Made by a program: the position numbers and the translations under genes. A DNA stretch of 64,000 bases, taken from positions 62,001 through 126,000 of the forward strand of contig JAEUHY010000023.1 of the NCBI GenBank assembly GCA_016795325.1, in the 5' to 3' direction. The stretch's first letter is position 1; every line of letters starts with the position of its first letter. The stretch comes from Planctomycetota bacterium (GTDB taxonomy: Bacteria; Planctomycetota; UBA1135; GCA-002686595). Below are positions 42,413 through 50,061 of the stretch, piece by piece. Below the pieces are notes generated by a model. It had not been told where the DNA came from, ran no database searches, and saw nothing but the letters and a program-made list of their open reading frames with translations.

Positions 42413-44380
42413 ATGGCGCTCCCCGAGCTGAACTGGGGCGAGTGGGCGTTGCAGGCGCTCGCCTTCGTACTGACCTTCGCGATCCACAGCACGCTGCTGC
42501 TGGGCCTCGCGTGTTTGATCGGACCGCGGTTCGTGCGCTCGCTCGAGGCGCGCGAACGCCTGTGGAAGACGGCGATGTTCGGCGGGATCTTCACCGCGCT
42601 CGTGCAAGTGGGCGCGAGCATGGAAACGCCGCTGTTCCACTGGACGCTGCACGCCGAAGAGAGCGCACAGGCGCCGCTGGCCGCTAGCGCTGCGGAGGCG
42701 AACGAAATTGCGCGCGACGCCGCGCCTGAGTTGTCGCCGCGCGCGGCGGAGCCGAACTTCGCGGCGGCTGGCCAAGCGGAGCAACCGCTGGTTGTCGAGC
42801 GCGACGCGGACGTCGCGTCGACACAGCCCGCTGCGCTTCGAACGCGTACGAGCGACGCCACGGCGCAGGACGCCGACCGAACGGAGAACGACGTTGCCGT
42901 GACGCTGAGCGAAGCTCGCGGCGCGGTCGCCGTCGCGCCGAGCGCCCCGATTGCGCGTTCCGCGCCGTCGCGGACGGAAGCGCCGTCGCTGTTCGAACAC
43001 GTCGACGAGCCGACGGGCGCAGCTGCACACACGGCGCCTGATGCCGTCGCGCTTGGCGACGTCGCTCCGGCGCCTGCGGCCGCTGCGTCCGACGCACCCG
43101 CGCCTTCGAGCCAGCCCGCGCCGCCGCTCTTCGCGAGCTTGGCCACGCGCTGGCGCGAGTGGACTGCGCACGGCCTGCTCGTGTGGTCGTTGTTCGCACT
43201 CGCGGTGCTCGCGACCTTCGGCGTGTTGTGCCTGCGCCTGGCGCGTTGCATGCGCGGCCGGCGCGAACTCGAGGACGGCGAACTGCGCGCCACGCTCGAC
43301 GAGCTCATCCCGCGCGCCTTCCCGCGCGGCCGCCACGTGCGGCTCTACGTCGCGCCCGAGCTGCGCGCGCCGGTGAGCTTCGGTTTCTTGCGCCCGGCGA
43401 TCTGCGTGCCGCCGCGCGCGCTGGTCGAGCTCGGTCCCGACGAACAGGCGACGATGCTCGCGCACGAGCTCGCGCACCTGATGCGCCGCGACCCGCTGTG
43501 GCTCTCGCTCGCCTGGCTCGTCGAGCGCGTGTTCTTCTTCCAGCCGCTTCTGCGCGTCGCCCGCGCGGAGCTGCACGACCTCGCCGAACTCGCCTGCGAC
43601 GACTGGGCCGCGCGCCGCACGGGCAATCGCTTGGCGCTCGCCAGCTGCCTCGCGCGCATCGCCGAGTGGGTGGTCGGCGCGCCGCGCGCGTTGCCCGCGA
43701 CGTCGATGGCCGAGATGCACGGCCGCTGCCGCCTCGCGCAACGCATCGAGCGCCTGCTCGACGAAGAAGAGCCGCGCGCGCAGGACGACGAGCCGCGTCG
43801 TTGGGGCGCGCCGCTGGCTGCGGCCGGACTCGGCGTTCTCGTGCTCGTCGTTCCCGGCGTCTCGGCGCCGAGCGAGCGCGACGCGTCGAGCGCCAACACG
43901 TCGGAGTCGCGCGAGTTCGGAGCGATGATCGAATCCGCGAGCACTCCGTCCGACGCAGAAGAGCGCGCAGAGCGTTCCGTGCTCGGCGTCGGCGCCGGGC
44001 GCCTTCTCGAGGGCGCGCAGCGCGTGGTGCGCACCGCGTTCGAACTGGCGCTCTCGAACACCTCGTCCGGCGCGCCCAAGGCCGCGTCGACTCCCGACGA
44101 GCGCTCGGCTCTCGAAGAAGAGCTCGAGCTGCTCTCGGAGAGTCTGGGCCTGCTGCGCAGCGAGCTCGGCCCGTTGCGCGACGAACTGGCGCACGGCGCG
44201 GGCGGCGATGAACGCCTCGTGCGCGTGCTCGATCTGCTCACCGAGCGCGTCGACGCGCTCGACCGCCGGCGCGCCGCGCTCGGCCAAATGATCCAAGTGC
44301 TCGAAACGCTCGAGTCGATGCCAGCCCATCCTTCGAGCACTCCCTTCGATGTCCGCGACTTGAGGAGTTTCCCGCGATGA
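42413..44380 (+). CDS. M56 family membrane metalloprotease, BlaR1-like without sensor domain
   Basis: The 655-residue protein has a membrane segment at about 13-35 and another at 260-280, and a metalloprotease site HELAH at residues 351-355 (MLAHELAHLMRRD) with a downstream zinc-ligand glutamate near Glu392 (LAELACDDW). These are the M56 (BlaR1/MecR1) hallmarks. Between the spans lies a 200-residue low-complexity alanine/serine-rich linker. Instead of a penicillin-binding sensor, the C-terminus has a further hydrophobic segment and then a long coiled coil (EEELELLSESLGLLRSELG to LDRRRAALGQMIQVL). It would cleave BlaI after sensing an envelope signal, possibly through the coiled coil or the secreted partner encoded next. 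The stop overlaps the next ATG by four bases. Confidence 0.85.
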   Translation: MALPELNWGEWALQALAFVLTFAIHSTLLLGLACLIGPRFVRSLEARERLWKTAMFGGIFTALVQVGASMETPLFHWTLHAEESAQAPLAASAAEANEIARDAAPELSPRAAEPNFAAAGQAEQPLVVERDADVASTQPAALRTRTSDATAQDADRTENDVAVTLSEARGAVAVAPSAPIARSAPSRTEAPSLFEHVDEPTGAAAHTAPDAVALGDVAPAPAAAASDAPAPSSQPAPPLFASLATRWREWTAHGLLVWSLFALAVLATFGVLCLRLARCMRGRRELEDGELRATLDELIPRAFPRGRHVRLYVAPELRAPVSFGFLRPAICVPPRALVELGPDEQATMLAHELAHLMRRDPLWLSLAWLVERVFFFQPLLRVARAELHDLAELACDDWAARRTGNRLALASCLARIAEWVVGAPRALPATSMAEMHGRCRLAQRIERLLDEEEPRAQDDEPRRWGAPLAAAGLGVLVLVVPGVSAPSERDASSANTSESREFGAMIESASTPSDAEERAERSVLGVGAGRLLEGAQRVVRTAFELALSNTSSGAPKAASTPDERSALEEELELLSESLGLLRSELGPLRDELAHGAGGDERLVRVLDLLTERVDALDRRRAALGQMIQVLETLESMPAHPSSTPFDVRDLRSFPR

Positions 44381-46464
44381 AGCTGATTTTGTCCCTGTCC
44401 GCCCTTGGTCTCGCCGCCGGCGGCGTCACGACCGCCGCGGTGCAGAGTTCCTGCACGGCGCCGTGCACGGCGCAGACGATGGCCGCTGCGCCTTCGTCGA
44501 ACTGCTGCGCGGCTTCGACCGCCAGCAGCTGTTCGAGCACGAGCAACGCCCTCTGCTCTTCGAGCACGAGCAACGCCCTCTGCTCTTCGAGCACGACCAA
44601 CGCCCTGTGCTCTTCGAGCACCACGAACGCTTTGTGCTCGACCTCGAGTGCAAGCACATGCTCGACCGCCCCGAACAGCAAGGCGCCGATGGCCGCCGCG
44701 GCGCTGCTCGCCTCCGGTCCCGCGCAATCGAACAAGGTCGCCGAGCGGGCGGCGCAACTCGAAGCGCTCGCCGACGGCGGTGAAGACGTCGCCACGATCG
44801 AGACTGCCCCGCACAGCCAGGAGCGCCGCCCGAAGGTGTTCCGCTACCAGGGCGGTCAGCTCGCGCCGGTCGCCCCGAACGGTTCGCTCGACACGCGGCC
44901 GGCGCAGCCGCCCGCGCGCGCGCCCAAGGCCGTCCAACCCTGCGAGCCTTCCGCTCCGTGTGCGCCCGCCGCGCCGAGCGCGCCGGCCGCAACTGCGAAG
45001 TCGCGTGTCAAGGTGCGCGCCGTCGCGCCGAGCGCGCCTTCGCCGACTCCGAAGCTTCGCGCGAAGATCGAAGCCGAGCGTGACGAGATGGAGCACGCGC
45101 GCGCGAAGATGCAGCGCGACGGCGAGCGCATGCGCGCGGACGGCGAGCGCATGCGCGCCGAGGCCGAGCGCGTTCGCGAGCAGGCGCAGGGCGAGATGCG
45201 CCGCGCCCAGGAGCGTGCGCGCAGCGACATGGCCCGCGCGCGCGAAGAGATGAACCGCGCCCGTGCAGAGTCGGAAGAGGCTCGCGAGCGTGTCGAGGTC
45301 GAGTTGCGCGAGCTCGCGCGCACGCAGCGCAAGACGCGCAACGGCGCGTCCGCGGACTCCAACTCGACGCCGCGCGAGCGGGAGCTCGAGCAGCGCGTGC
45401 GCGAGCTCGAGGAGCGACTGCGCGCCCTCGAGGGGCAGCGCGGCAGCACGGGTGGCGGCGCTGGCGGCGGCATGGGCGGAGCTCGCGGCGGCAACGCGCG
45501 CGTGATCCGCATCCAGCCCGGCGCCGGTGCGCTCCCGGGCGGACAGATTCACCTGCCCAACGGCATCGCTGTTGCGCCCGCGGCGCCTTCGGACGACGCG
45601 GACTGCAGCCCCAGCCGCGTGCGCGTTTATTCGATGCAGCCCGGCCAACACGGCGTGGCTGTGATCACGGGCCCTGACGGCGAAGCGCGCTTCGAGGCGT
45701 TCGGCGAGCAGGCGCAGGAGTGGTCCGAAGAACTCGCCGAGCAGATGGGCGAGTGGGCGGATGAATTCGCCGAGCGCCAGGCCGAGTGGGCCGAAGAGTT
45801 CGCCGAGCAACAGGCCCAGTGGGCGGAGCAGCTCGCCGAGCACGAAGCCCAGTGGGCCGAGCAGTTCGAGGAATTCGATTTCGACGTCGACGGCGTCGCC
45901 AAGCTCTACTCCGACGGGCTCGTCTCTGGCTTCTACCTCGGCGCGCCCGCGGAGGGCGACGATGCGCCGAACGTCTACTACTTCGGCGCGCAGGGTGGCG
46001 GCGCCTCGGAGTGCGAGGAAGCGACGGAGCCCTGCGAAGTGATCGAAGTGGAACAGGTCGAAGACGAGCCCAGCGAGGTCGACACCATCGAGCTCGAGGG
46101 CGGAGTCGGTCCTGTGACCGTTCTGCGCGGCTCGCTCGGACGCACCGCCGCGCTCGGCGCGCAGCCTTCTCAGGCGCCGCTGCTGTCCCAGTTGCCGGTG
46201 GTCGGCGGGCTGTTCAAGCGCGACGCGCCTGACACCCAACCGGCCAACGCGCCGATGCTGCGCGAGTTCCCGGCATTGAGCGGCGTCTTCGCGCGCAACG
46301 CGTTCGCTGCGGACGGCGGCCGTGAGGCGGCGACCGAAGAACTGCGTGGCGCGCTGCGCGACATGCAAGCCGAGGTCGAGCAACTGCGCAGCGCGCTGCG
46401 CGAGTTGCGCACGCACCTCCAGGAGCGTCGCGGCGACTCGAACTCGCGCAACGCTCTGCGCTGA
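44377..46464 (+). CDS. Secreted coiled-coil protein with cysteine-rich and hendecad repeats
   Basis: The 695-residue protein begins at an ATGA overlap with the M56 gene and has a signal peptide (LILSLSALGLAAGGVTTAA). A cysteine/serine-rich stretch at residues 25-95 carries four copies of a nine-residue unit (ALCSSSTSN). A charged coiled coil lies at about 239-318 (ERMRADGERMRAEAERVREQ). Five 11-residue repeats at 448-502 each begin with a tryptophan (EWADEFAERQA, QWAEQLAEHEA), and a terminal amphipathic helix closes the protein. Middle segments are low-complexity. No enzyme motif is seen. Translational coupling to the M56 protease suggests it is its extracytoplasmic partner, ligand or inhibitor; this is inference. 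Confidence 0.7.
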   Translation: MKLILSLSALGLAAGGVTTAAVQSSCTAPCTAQTMAAAPSSNCCAASTASSCSSTSNALCSSSTSNALCSSSTTNALCSSSTTNALCSTSSASTCSTAPNSKAPMAAAALLASGPAQSNKVAERAAQLEALADGGEDVATIETAPHSQERRPKVFRYQGGQLAPVAPNGSLDTRPAQPPARAPKAVQPCEPSAPCAPAAPSAPAATAKSRVKVRAVAPSAPSPTPKLRAKIEAERDEMEHARAKMQRDGERMRADGERMRAEAERVREQAQGEMRRAQERARSDMARAREEMNRARAESEEARERVEVELRELARTQRKTRNGASADSNSTPRERELEQRVRELEERLRALEGQRGSTGGGAGGGMGGARGGNARVIRIQPGAGALPGGQIHLPNGIAVAPAAPSDDADCSPSRVRVYSMQPGQHGVAVITGPDGEARFEAFGEQAQEWSEELAEQMGEWADEFAERQAEWAEEFAEQQAQWAEQLAEHEAQWAEQFEEFDFDVDGVAKLYSDGLVSGFYLGAPAEGDDAPNVYYFGAQGGGASECEEATEPCEVIEVEQVEDEPSEVDTIELEGGVGPVTVLRGSLGRTAALGAQPSQAPLLSQLPVVGGLFKRDAPDTQPANAPMLREFPALSGVFARNAFAADGGREAATEELRGALRDMQAEVEQLRSALRELRTHLQERRGDSNSRNALR
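44531..44638 (+). repeat. 27-bp tandem repeat (four copies) in the coiled-coil gene
   Basis: Four copies of a 27-bp unit (CTTCGAGCACGAGCAACGCC and seven more) start at 44531, 44558, 44585 and 44612. They encode the ALCSSSTSN units. The first three differ by one or two bases, the fourth by several, which points to recent slippage-type expansion. Confidence 0.85.
45718..45882 (+). repeat. Five 11-residue tryptophan repeats
   Basis: This stretch encodes EWSEELAEQMG, EWADEFAERQA, EWAEEFAEQQA, QWAEQLAEHEA and QWAEQFEEFDF. Tryptophan at position 2 and a leucine or phenylalanine at position 6 recur every 11 residues, the hendecad spacing of right-handed coiled coils or amphipathic helices. Confidence 0.8.
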
Positions 46465-46479
46465 GCTTTCTGTTCTTGG

Positions 46480-46530
46480 CGCCGCCGGCCGCCGCGAGCC
46501 TTGGGGCTCCGGCGGCCGGCGGCGTTGTTG
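46480..46530 (+). terminator. GC-rich hairpin with T-rich tail after the cluster
   Basis: A 15-bp perfect stem (46480-46494 with 46510-46524) and 15-nt loop lies 15 nt after the coiled-coil gene and is followed by TTGTTGTTGG. It is a plausible intrinsic terminator for the operon that began at 42017 or 34310. Confidence 0.65.
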
Positions 46531-46668
46531 TTGGAGTCCTGGGTAGGCCCGCCTCCTCGTCCCGTCTCCTACGCAGTCGATCGTGCTCGAGAAGGGGACT
46601 CGCGCCGCAATTCCAGCCGAGTCCACGGACTGCTCGACTTGCCCCCCCCTGGTGTCTACGGTACAGGC

Positions 46669-47349
46669 ATGGGCTCAAAGAATCGGGTTCTAGGCGTTCT
46701 CCTCGCTGGAATTGCCGTCGCGGGCGTTGTGCTCGTCTTGCTTGATCCCGCTGAGCCAGTCCAAGCCGCACACCCCAGCGGCGCTGCGCAGTCCGCATCG
46801 CCCGCGGCGTCCGAGATCGACCCAGTGGTGTCCGAGCGTCTTGAGTACGCATCGTCGGCATCGACCGAACCTCATCCACCGGGACCGGCCGTTGGCTCGT
46901 TGTCGACGCCCGAGTGGGATGGAGCCGTCGACTTCGACGCCGGACGTGGATACGTCTTTCAGCTGGACGAGTATCTCGCCGACCCCGAGCTCAATCCTCA
47001 GAAGATTGTGTTGTCCAGTGATGAGGCTGTCGCACTTCGGCTCCTCCTCGGCGAGCGCCGCCGACGTTGGGAACTCTTCGGCGACGAGAAAGTGGCGGCT
47101 CGAGAACAGTGGATGGATCTGAAGCGCGCTGCGGGTCAGTTCGAATACGAGGACCCGTCGCTGGGCACACCGGCCAAGCCCGGCGTCATCGTGGCGATCC
47201 GGGCGTACGGCGGGGGACGGCGCGCCGAGGTTTACCACATCTCTCCTGGCGAGTGCCTTGCGCACGACATGGCGTACCGACGCCAGCAACTCGAGTCAGA
47301 AGCGGCTCGCGCCGACGTGCTAGCCGCAGTGCAGCGCGCGTCGCGTTGA
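46669..47349 (+). CDS. Small membrane-anchored protein of unknown function
   Basis: The 226-residue protein has an N-terminal membrane anchor (VLGVLLAGIAVAGVVLVLL) and then an alanine/serine/proline-rich stalk to about residue 85. A helical domain follows with LSSDEAVALRLLLGERRRRW and DLKRAAGQFEYEDP, and a closing strand-helix VYHISPGECLAHDMAYRRQQ. No recognised family. It starts at the ATG at 46669; the frame upstream is arginine-rich intergenic sequence. A GGTTGTACGG hairpin begins 6 nt after its stop. A second protein of similar plan (anchor, stalk, helical domain, similar length) is encoded at 47899, so the two may be distant paralogues. Confidence 0.55.
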   Translation: MGSKNRVLGVLLAGIAVAGVVLVLLDPAEPVQAAHPSGAAQSASPAASEIDPVVSERLEYASSASTEPHPPGPAVGSLSTPEWDGAVDFDAGRGYVFQLDEYLADPELNPQKIVLSSDEAVALRLLLGERRRRWELFGDEKVAAREQWMDLKRAAGQFEYEDPSLGTPAKPGVIVAIRAYGGGRRAEVYHISPGECLAHDMAYRRQQLESEAARADVLAAVQRASR

Positions 47350-47355
47350 CGCCTG

Positions 47356-47446
47356 GGTTGTACGGTGCCAGAGCAATTTGTCTCACGCCTCCGGCGCGCG
47401 ATGCGCGCCGGAGGCGTGAGACAAATTGCTCTGGCGCCGTACAACC
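47356..47446. repeat. Long inverted repeat, copy C of the GGTTGTACGG family
   Basis: Two 44-base arms, 47356-47399 and 47403-47446, are complementary except at one G/T position, around a 3-nt loop. The outer 25 bases equal those of copy B at 30159 while the inner part is different. It sits 6 nt after the preceding stop codon. Confidence 0.9.
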
Positions 47447-47714
47447 TGGTTGCTGTCAGCTGTTAGGTTCGTGCCTTCCAGCGTCGTGCCAATTCGAAGT
47501 TGAAGTGTCGGCGCAGGCGGCAGCGGGGCAAGTTTGCGACTTCGAGGTGCTGCGTGGCAGCGCCGTAGCAAAGAGCTGCTCCGCCGCGTCGGTCTGCAAT
47601 TACGACGGGCCTCCGGGGGAGGCGCTTAGGTGCGGAGGAACCCTGGTCTACACCGTTCGTGCTGGCGGGGTGCGGGTATCCCAATGTCAAGTTCACTGCA
47701 TGCCATGCAACTGA
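47447..47714 (+). pseudogene. Possible cysteine-rich gene remnant
   Basis: One frame runs open from within the hairpin to a stop at 47714 and reads like protein: GSCLPASCQFEVEVSAQAAA, then VCDFEVLRGSAVAKSCSAAS and SQCQVHCMPCN, with about ten cysteines in 85 residues. The only near start is a GTG at 47505 without a visible SD. It may be the 3' end of a small secreted cysteine-rich gene cut by the palindrome element, or a real 69-residue protein. The rest of the gap (47715-47898) shows nothing clear. Confidence 0.35.
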
Positions 47715-47898
47715 GCTGACCTGTGCAGGATTTCGCCGCGCGCTTTGAAGCTCCGGCGCCCGGCGAATCTCCGCAGCAGCCGCTCGAAACCGCGCAGTGC
47801 AGTGTCCGCTAGACTCGACCCACGGCCCCGCAGTTGGAACGCGGCGCTTCCCACCTGCCATCCGGTGTTGCCCTCGCACCGAGTTTCGAACAGAAGCC

Positions 47899-48591
47899 AT
47901 GAGAACTTCGCTGAGTTTTGGTGTCGGGGTCACGCTGGGGCTGCTCGGCGGATTGCTCTTGGGGCTCCGCTTGCGGTCCAGCGACGGCCAAGGATCGCGC
48001 AGTGAAGATCCTGGCGAGGCAGCCTCGTCGCAGCGCGGCTCGTTCGCGCCGAGCTCCGAAGCTCCACAGGATCGAGTGGAACTGCCGGAACGAATCGCGG
48101 TGGAGTCCAGCGCGTCTCAGCCCGCTGCGCTGGCGCCAGATCCCGCGTTGCTGCGCGAGCGTTTCGCGGCGCTCGAGGACGCGCTTGCGCAACATCCGCC
48201 GTGGACGGGTGATACTGCCGCACTGGAGGCGAAGTACGCCGGACTCAGCGACGGGGAGAAGTTGCTCGCGGACTACGCGCTGCGCAACAAGCTCGAGACG
48301 GAGCGGAACCGGATCGTTGCGGAACTGCTACGCAACGCAGAGTGCGAAGTTCACAGCCTGGATGGGGACGCGCCCATCACGTACCCGAAGACGAGTCCGA
48401 ACCGGCCGACCGTTTCCTATGGTTTCGCCGAAGAGAACACGCCGAGCGGCATGGTGGTGAAGGTCGCTACGATCGACCCAGCGCGATTCCCGGAGTTTCA
48501 CGCACTGGAAATGGAGTGCTGGTGGCTCGGGACGCACCTGCGGCGCGAGGGGATCATTCAAGGCCACGGGGGCAGCGTTCGGGCGCGCTAG
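47899..48591 (+). CDS. Small membrane-anchored protein of unknown function
   Basis: The 230-residue protein has an N-terminal anchor (LSFGVGVTLGLLGGLLLGLR), a disordered serine/alanine stalk, and helical sequence from residue 80 (RERFAALEDALAQHP, GEKLLADYALRNKLETERN). It ends with GMVVKVATIDPARFPEFHA and WWLGTHLRREG. No recognised family and no enzyme motif. The preceding 184 nt presumably hold its promoter. Copy D of the palindrome begins 5 nt after its stop, at the junction with the convergent MFS gene. It shares layout with the protein encoded at 46669. Confidence 0.55.
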   Translation: MRTSLSFGVGVTLGLLGGLLLGLRLRSSDGQGSRSEDPGEAASSQRGSFAPSSEAPQDRVELPERIAVESSASQPAALAPDPALLRERFAALEDALAQHPPWTGDTAALEAKYAGLSDGEKLLADYALRNKLETERNRIVAELLRNAECEVHSLDGDAPITYPKTSPNRPTVSYGFAEENTPSGMVVKVATIDPARFPEFHALEMECWWLGTHLRREGIIQGHGGSVRAR

Positions 48592-48596
48592 TCAGC

Positions 48597-48620
48597 CGGT
48601 TGTACGGCGCCGTACAACCG
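48597..48620. repeat. 24-bp perfect palindrome, copy D of the GGTTGTACGG family
   Basis: Identical to copy A at 28338, 20 kb away. It lies 5 nt after one stop codon and 15 nt before the convergent stop at 48636. Confidence 0.85.
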
Positions 48621-48635
48621 CCGCGTTGAACGTGC

Positions 48636-50021
48636 TCAGTGCTTGCTGCCCGACTTGGGGCGCGCGTTCCAGATCGTCGCGCACAGCACCAGCCCGACCA
48701 CGACCACGGGCAGCATCGCCGTGGGCCAGATCGACCAGTTGGCCGGGTCCTTGGCTTCGTCGCCCTTGGGCAAGTACGCGCCGTAGAGGAAGGCCTGCGC
48801 GCCGCCGCCCAAGTACACGAAGCCGTCGATGATGCCCGTGACAAGGCCCGCGTTTTTCGTGCCGCCGAAATCCGCCGACGCCGTGCCGGAGAGCATGCCG
48901 TGCACGCCGATCACGCACAGCGACATGAACACCACGCTCCAGCCGAGCGCGGGCTCGCCGAGCAGCGTGTAGGCGCAGATCGCGCCGACCAGCATGCCGG
49001 CGTAGAGCACACTCGAGACCGGGCCGCGGCGGCTCGAGAAAACGTGGTCGGAGATGAAGCCCGCGAACACGCCGCCGAGGATGCCGGCGATGCACAGCAG
49101 CATGCCCCAGTTCTCGTAGACGAAGCTCTCCCCCTCGCCGACCGCCTTCGCGTACAGGCGGTACTGCTTCATCACGGCCTGGCGCAGGAAGCCCGAGCAG
49201 AACTCGATGCCGACGATGATCCAGATCACGCGCTGCGCGAACATGCGCCGCACGACTTCGCCGAACGACAGGCTTCCGACTTGGCCCGAACTCGCGTCCC
49301 CGGTGTCGAAATCTTCGAAGCCCGCTTTGGCCGGGGTGTCGCGCACGAGCACGACGGCGACCGCGACGCAGGCCGCGAGCACCGCCGCGGGGATCCAGAA
49401 CGCCATCGCGACGTTGAAGGTCTCGTAGATGCGCAGGCTCCAGTCGTACGAGAAGTACAGACCGAGCGAGATCAGGATCCCGAACAGGCCGCCGAGCACG
49501 CCGCGCTCGCGTACGTGGAACCAGGGCGCGTTGACCTTGACGATCGACACGGCGCCGAAGCTCTGGAAGTACATGTTGACCGAGTTGAGCACCAAGAGCG
49601 CGCTCTTGAGCCCGTCGGCGTCGAGCTCGCCCGCGGTCGAACGCGTGAACACCAGCGCCATGCCGATGTTCATCAGCGCCGAACCCGCTGTCGCGGCGAT
49701 CATCGTCGCGCGACCGCCGAAGCGGTCGGTCAGCGGCCCGTTGATCAGGAACGCGATGCCGTAGACCCACTGCCCGACGCCGTCGATCTCGTTGAAGATC
49801 GCCTTGGCGAGCACGCCCGACCTGTCGAGCTCGCTCGCGATCGCCGACAGGTTGTAGCGGCCGAAGTACAGGAACGCGTAGGCGAGGCCGAGCGGGATCC
49901 AGTTCGCCAGGCGCCGCTTCTTGAAGGCCTCCGAGTGGCCGAGCTCGACCTTGGGCAGGCGCCGCACCACGATCGCGACCGCGATCAGGAGCAGCACGAT
50001 GGGCGCGAGTTTCTGCAGCAT
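48636..50021 (-). CDS. Major facilitator transporter, organophosphate:phosphate antiporter-like
   Basis: The 461-residue inner-membrane protein has about twelve to thirteen hydrophobic segments. Blocks typical of the GlpT/UhpT/UhpC group are visible: AYAFLYFGRYNLSAIASEL near residue 55, LINGPLTDRFGGRATM, and FGAVSIVKVNAPWFHVRERG followed by GVLGGLFGILISLG. Such carriers exchange a sugar phosphate or glycerol phosphate for inorganic phosphate, or act as sensors (UhpC). The substrate cannot be read. The HAD phosphatase gene is upstream with 40 nt between, including an 11-base poly-C run (minus strand), so the two may form an organophosphate uptake unit. Confidence 0.82.
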   Translation of the reverse strand: MLQKLAPIVLLLIAVAIVVRRLPKVELGHSEAFKKRRLANWIPLGLAYAFLYFGRYNLSAIASELDRSGVLAKAIFNEIDGVGQWVYGIAFLINGPLTDRFGGRATMIAATAGSALMNIGMALVFTRSTAGELDADGLKSALLVLNSVNMYFQSFGAVSIVKVNAPWFHVRERGVLGGLFGILISLGLYFSYDWSLRIYETFNVAMAFWIPAAVLAACVAVAVVLVRDTPAKAGFEDFDTGDASSGQVGSLSFGEVVRRMFAQRVIWIIVGIEFCSGFLRQAVMKQYRLYAKAVGEGESFVYENWGMLLCIAGILGGVFAGFISDHVFSSRRGPVSSVLYAGMLVGAICAYTLLGEPALGWSVVFMSLCVIGVHGMLSGTASADFGGTKNAGLVTGIIDGFVYLGGGAQAFLYGAYLPKGDEAKDPANWSIWPTAMLPVVVVGLVLCATIWNARPKSGSKH

Positions 50022-50039
50022 GGCGGGGGAGCGCGGCTC

Positions 50040-50050
50040 GGGGGGGGGGG
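50040..50050 (-). repeat. Homopolymer run of 11 C (minus strand) before the MFS gene
   Basis: Eleven consecutive G on the plus strand lie 18 nt before the MFS start codon and 11 nt after the HAD stop. Such tracts can slip during replication and change expression of a downstream gene; that is a possibility, not a demonstration here. Confidence 0.8.
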
Positions 50051-50061
50051 CGTTTGCGCGT

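Noticed and set aside
42017..44380. BlaI and M56 genes as a beta-lactam resistance system
   Set aside because: No beta-lactamase or penicillin-binding gene in the window and no sensor domain at the M56 C-terminus; neighbours concern ExbBD and scaffold proteins.
30159..47446. Hairpins B and C as part of a CRISPR array
   Set aside because: They are single inverted repeats 17 kb apart, not regularly spaced direct repeats with spacers.
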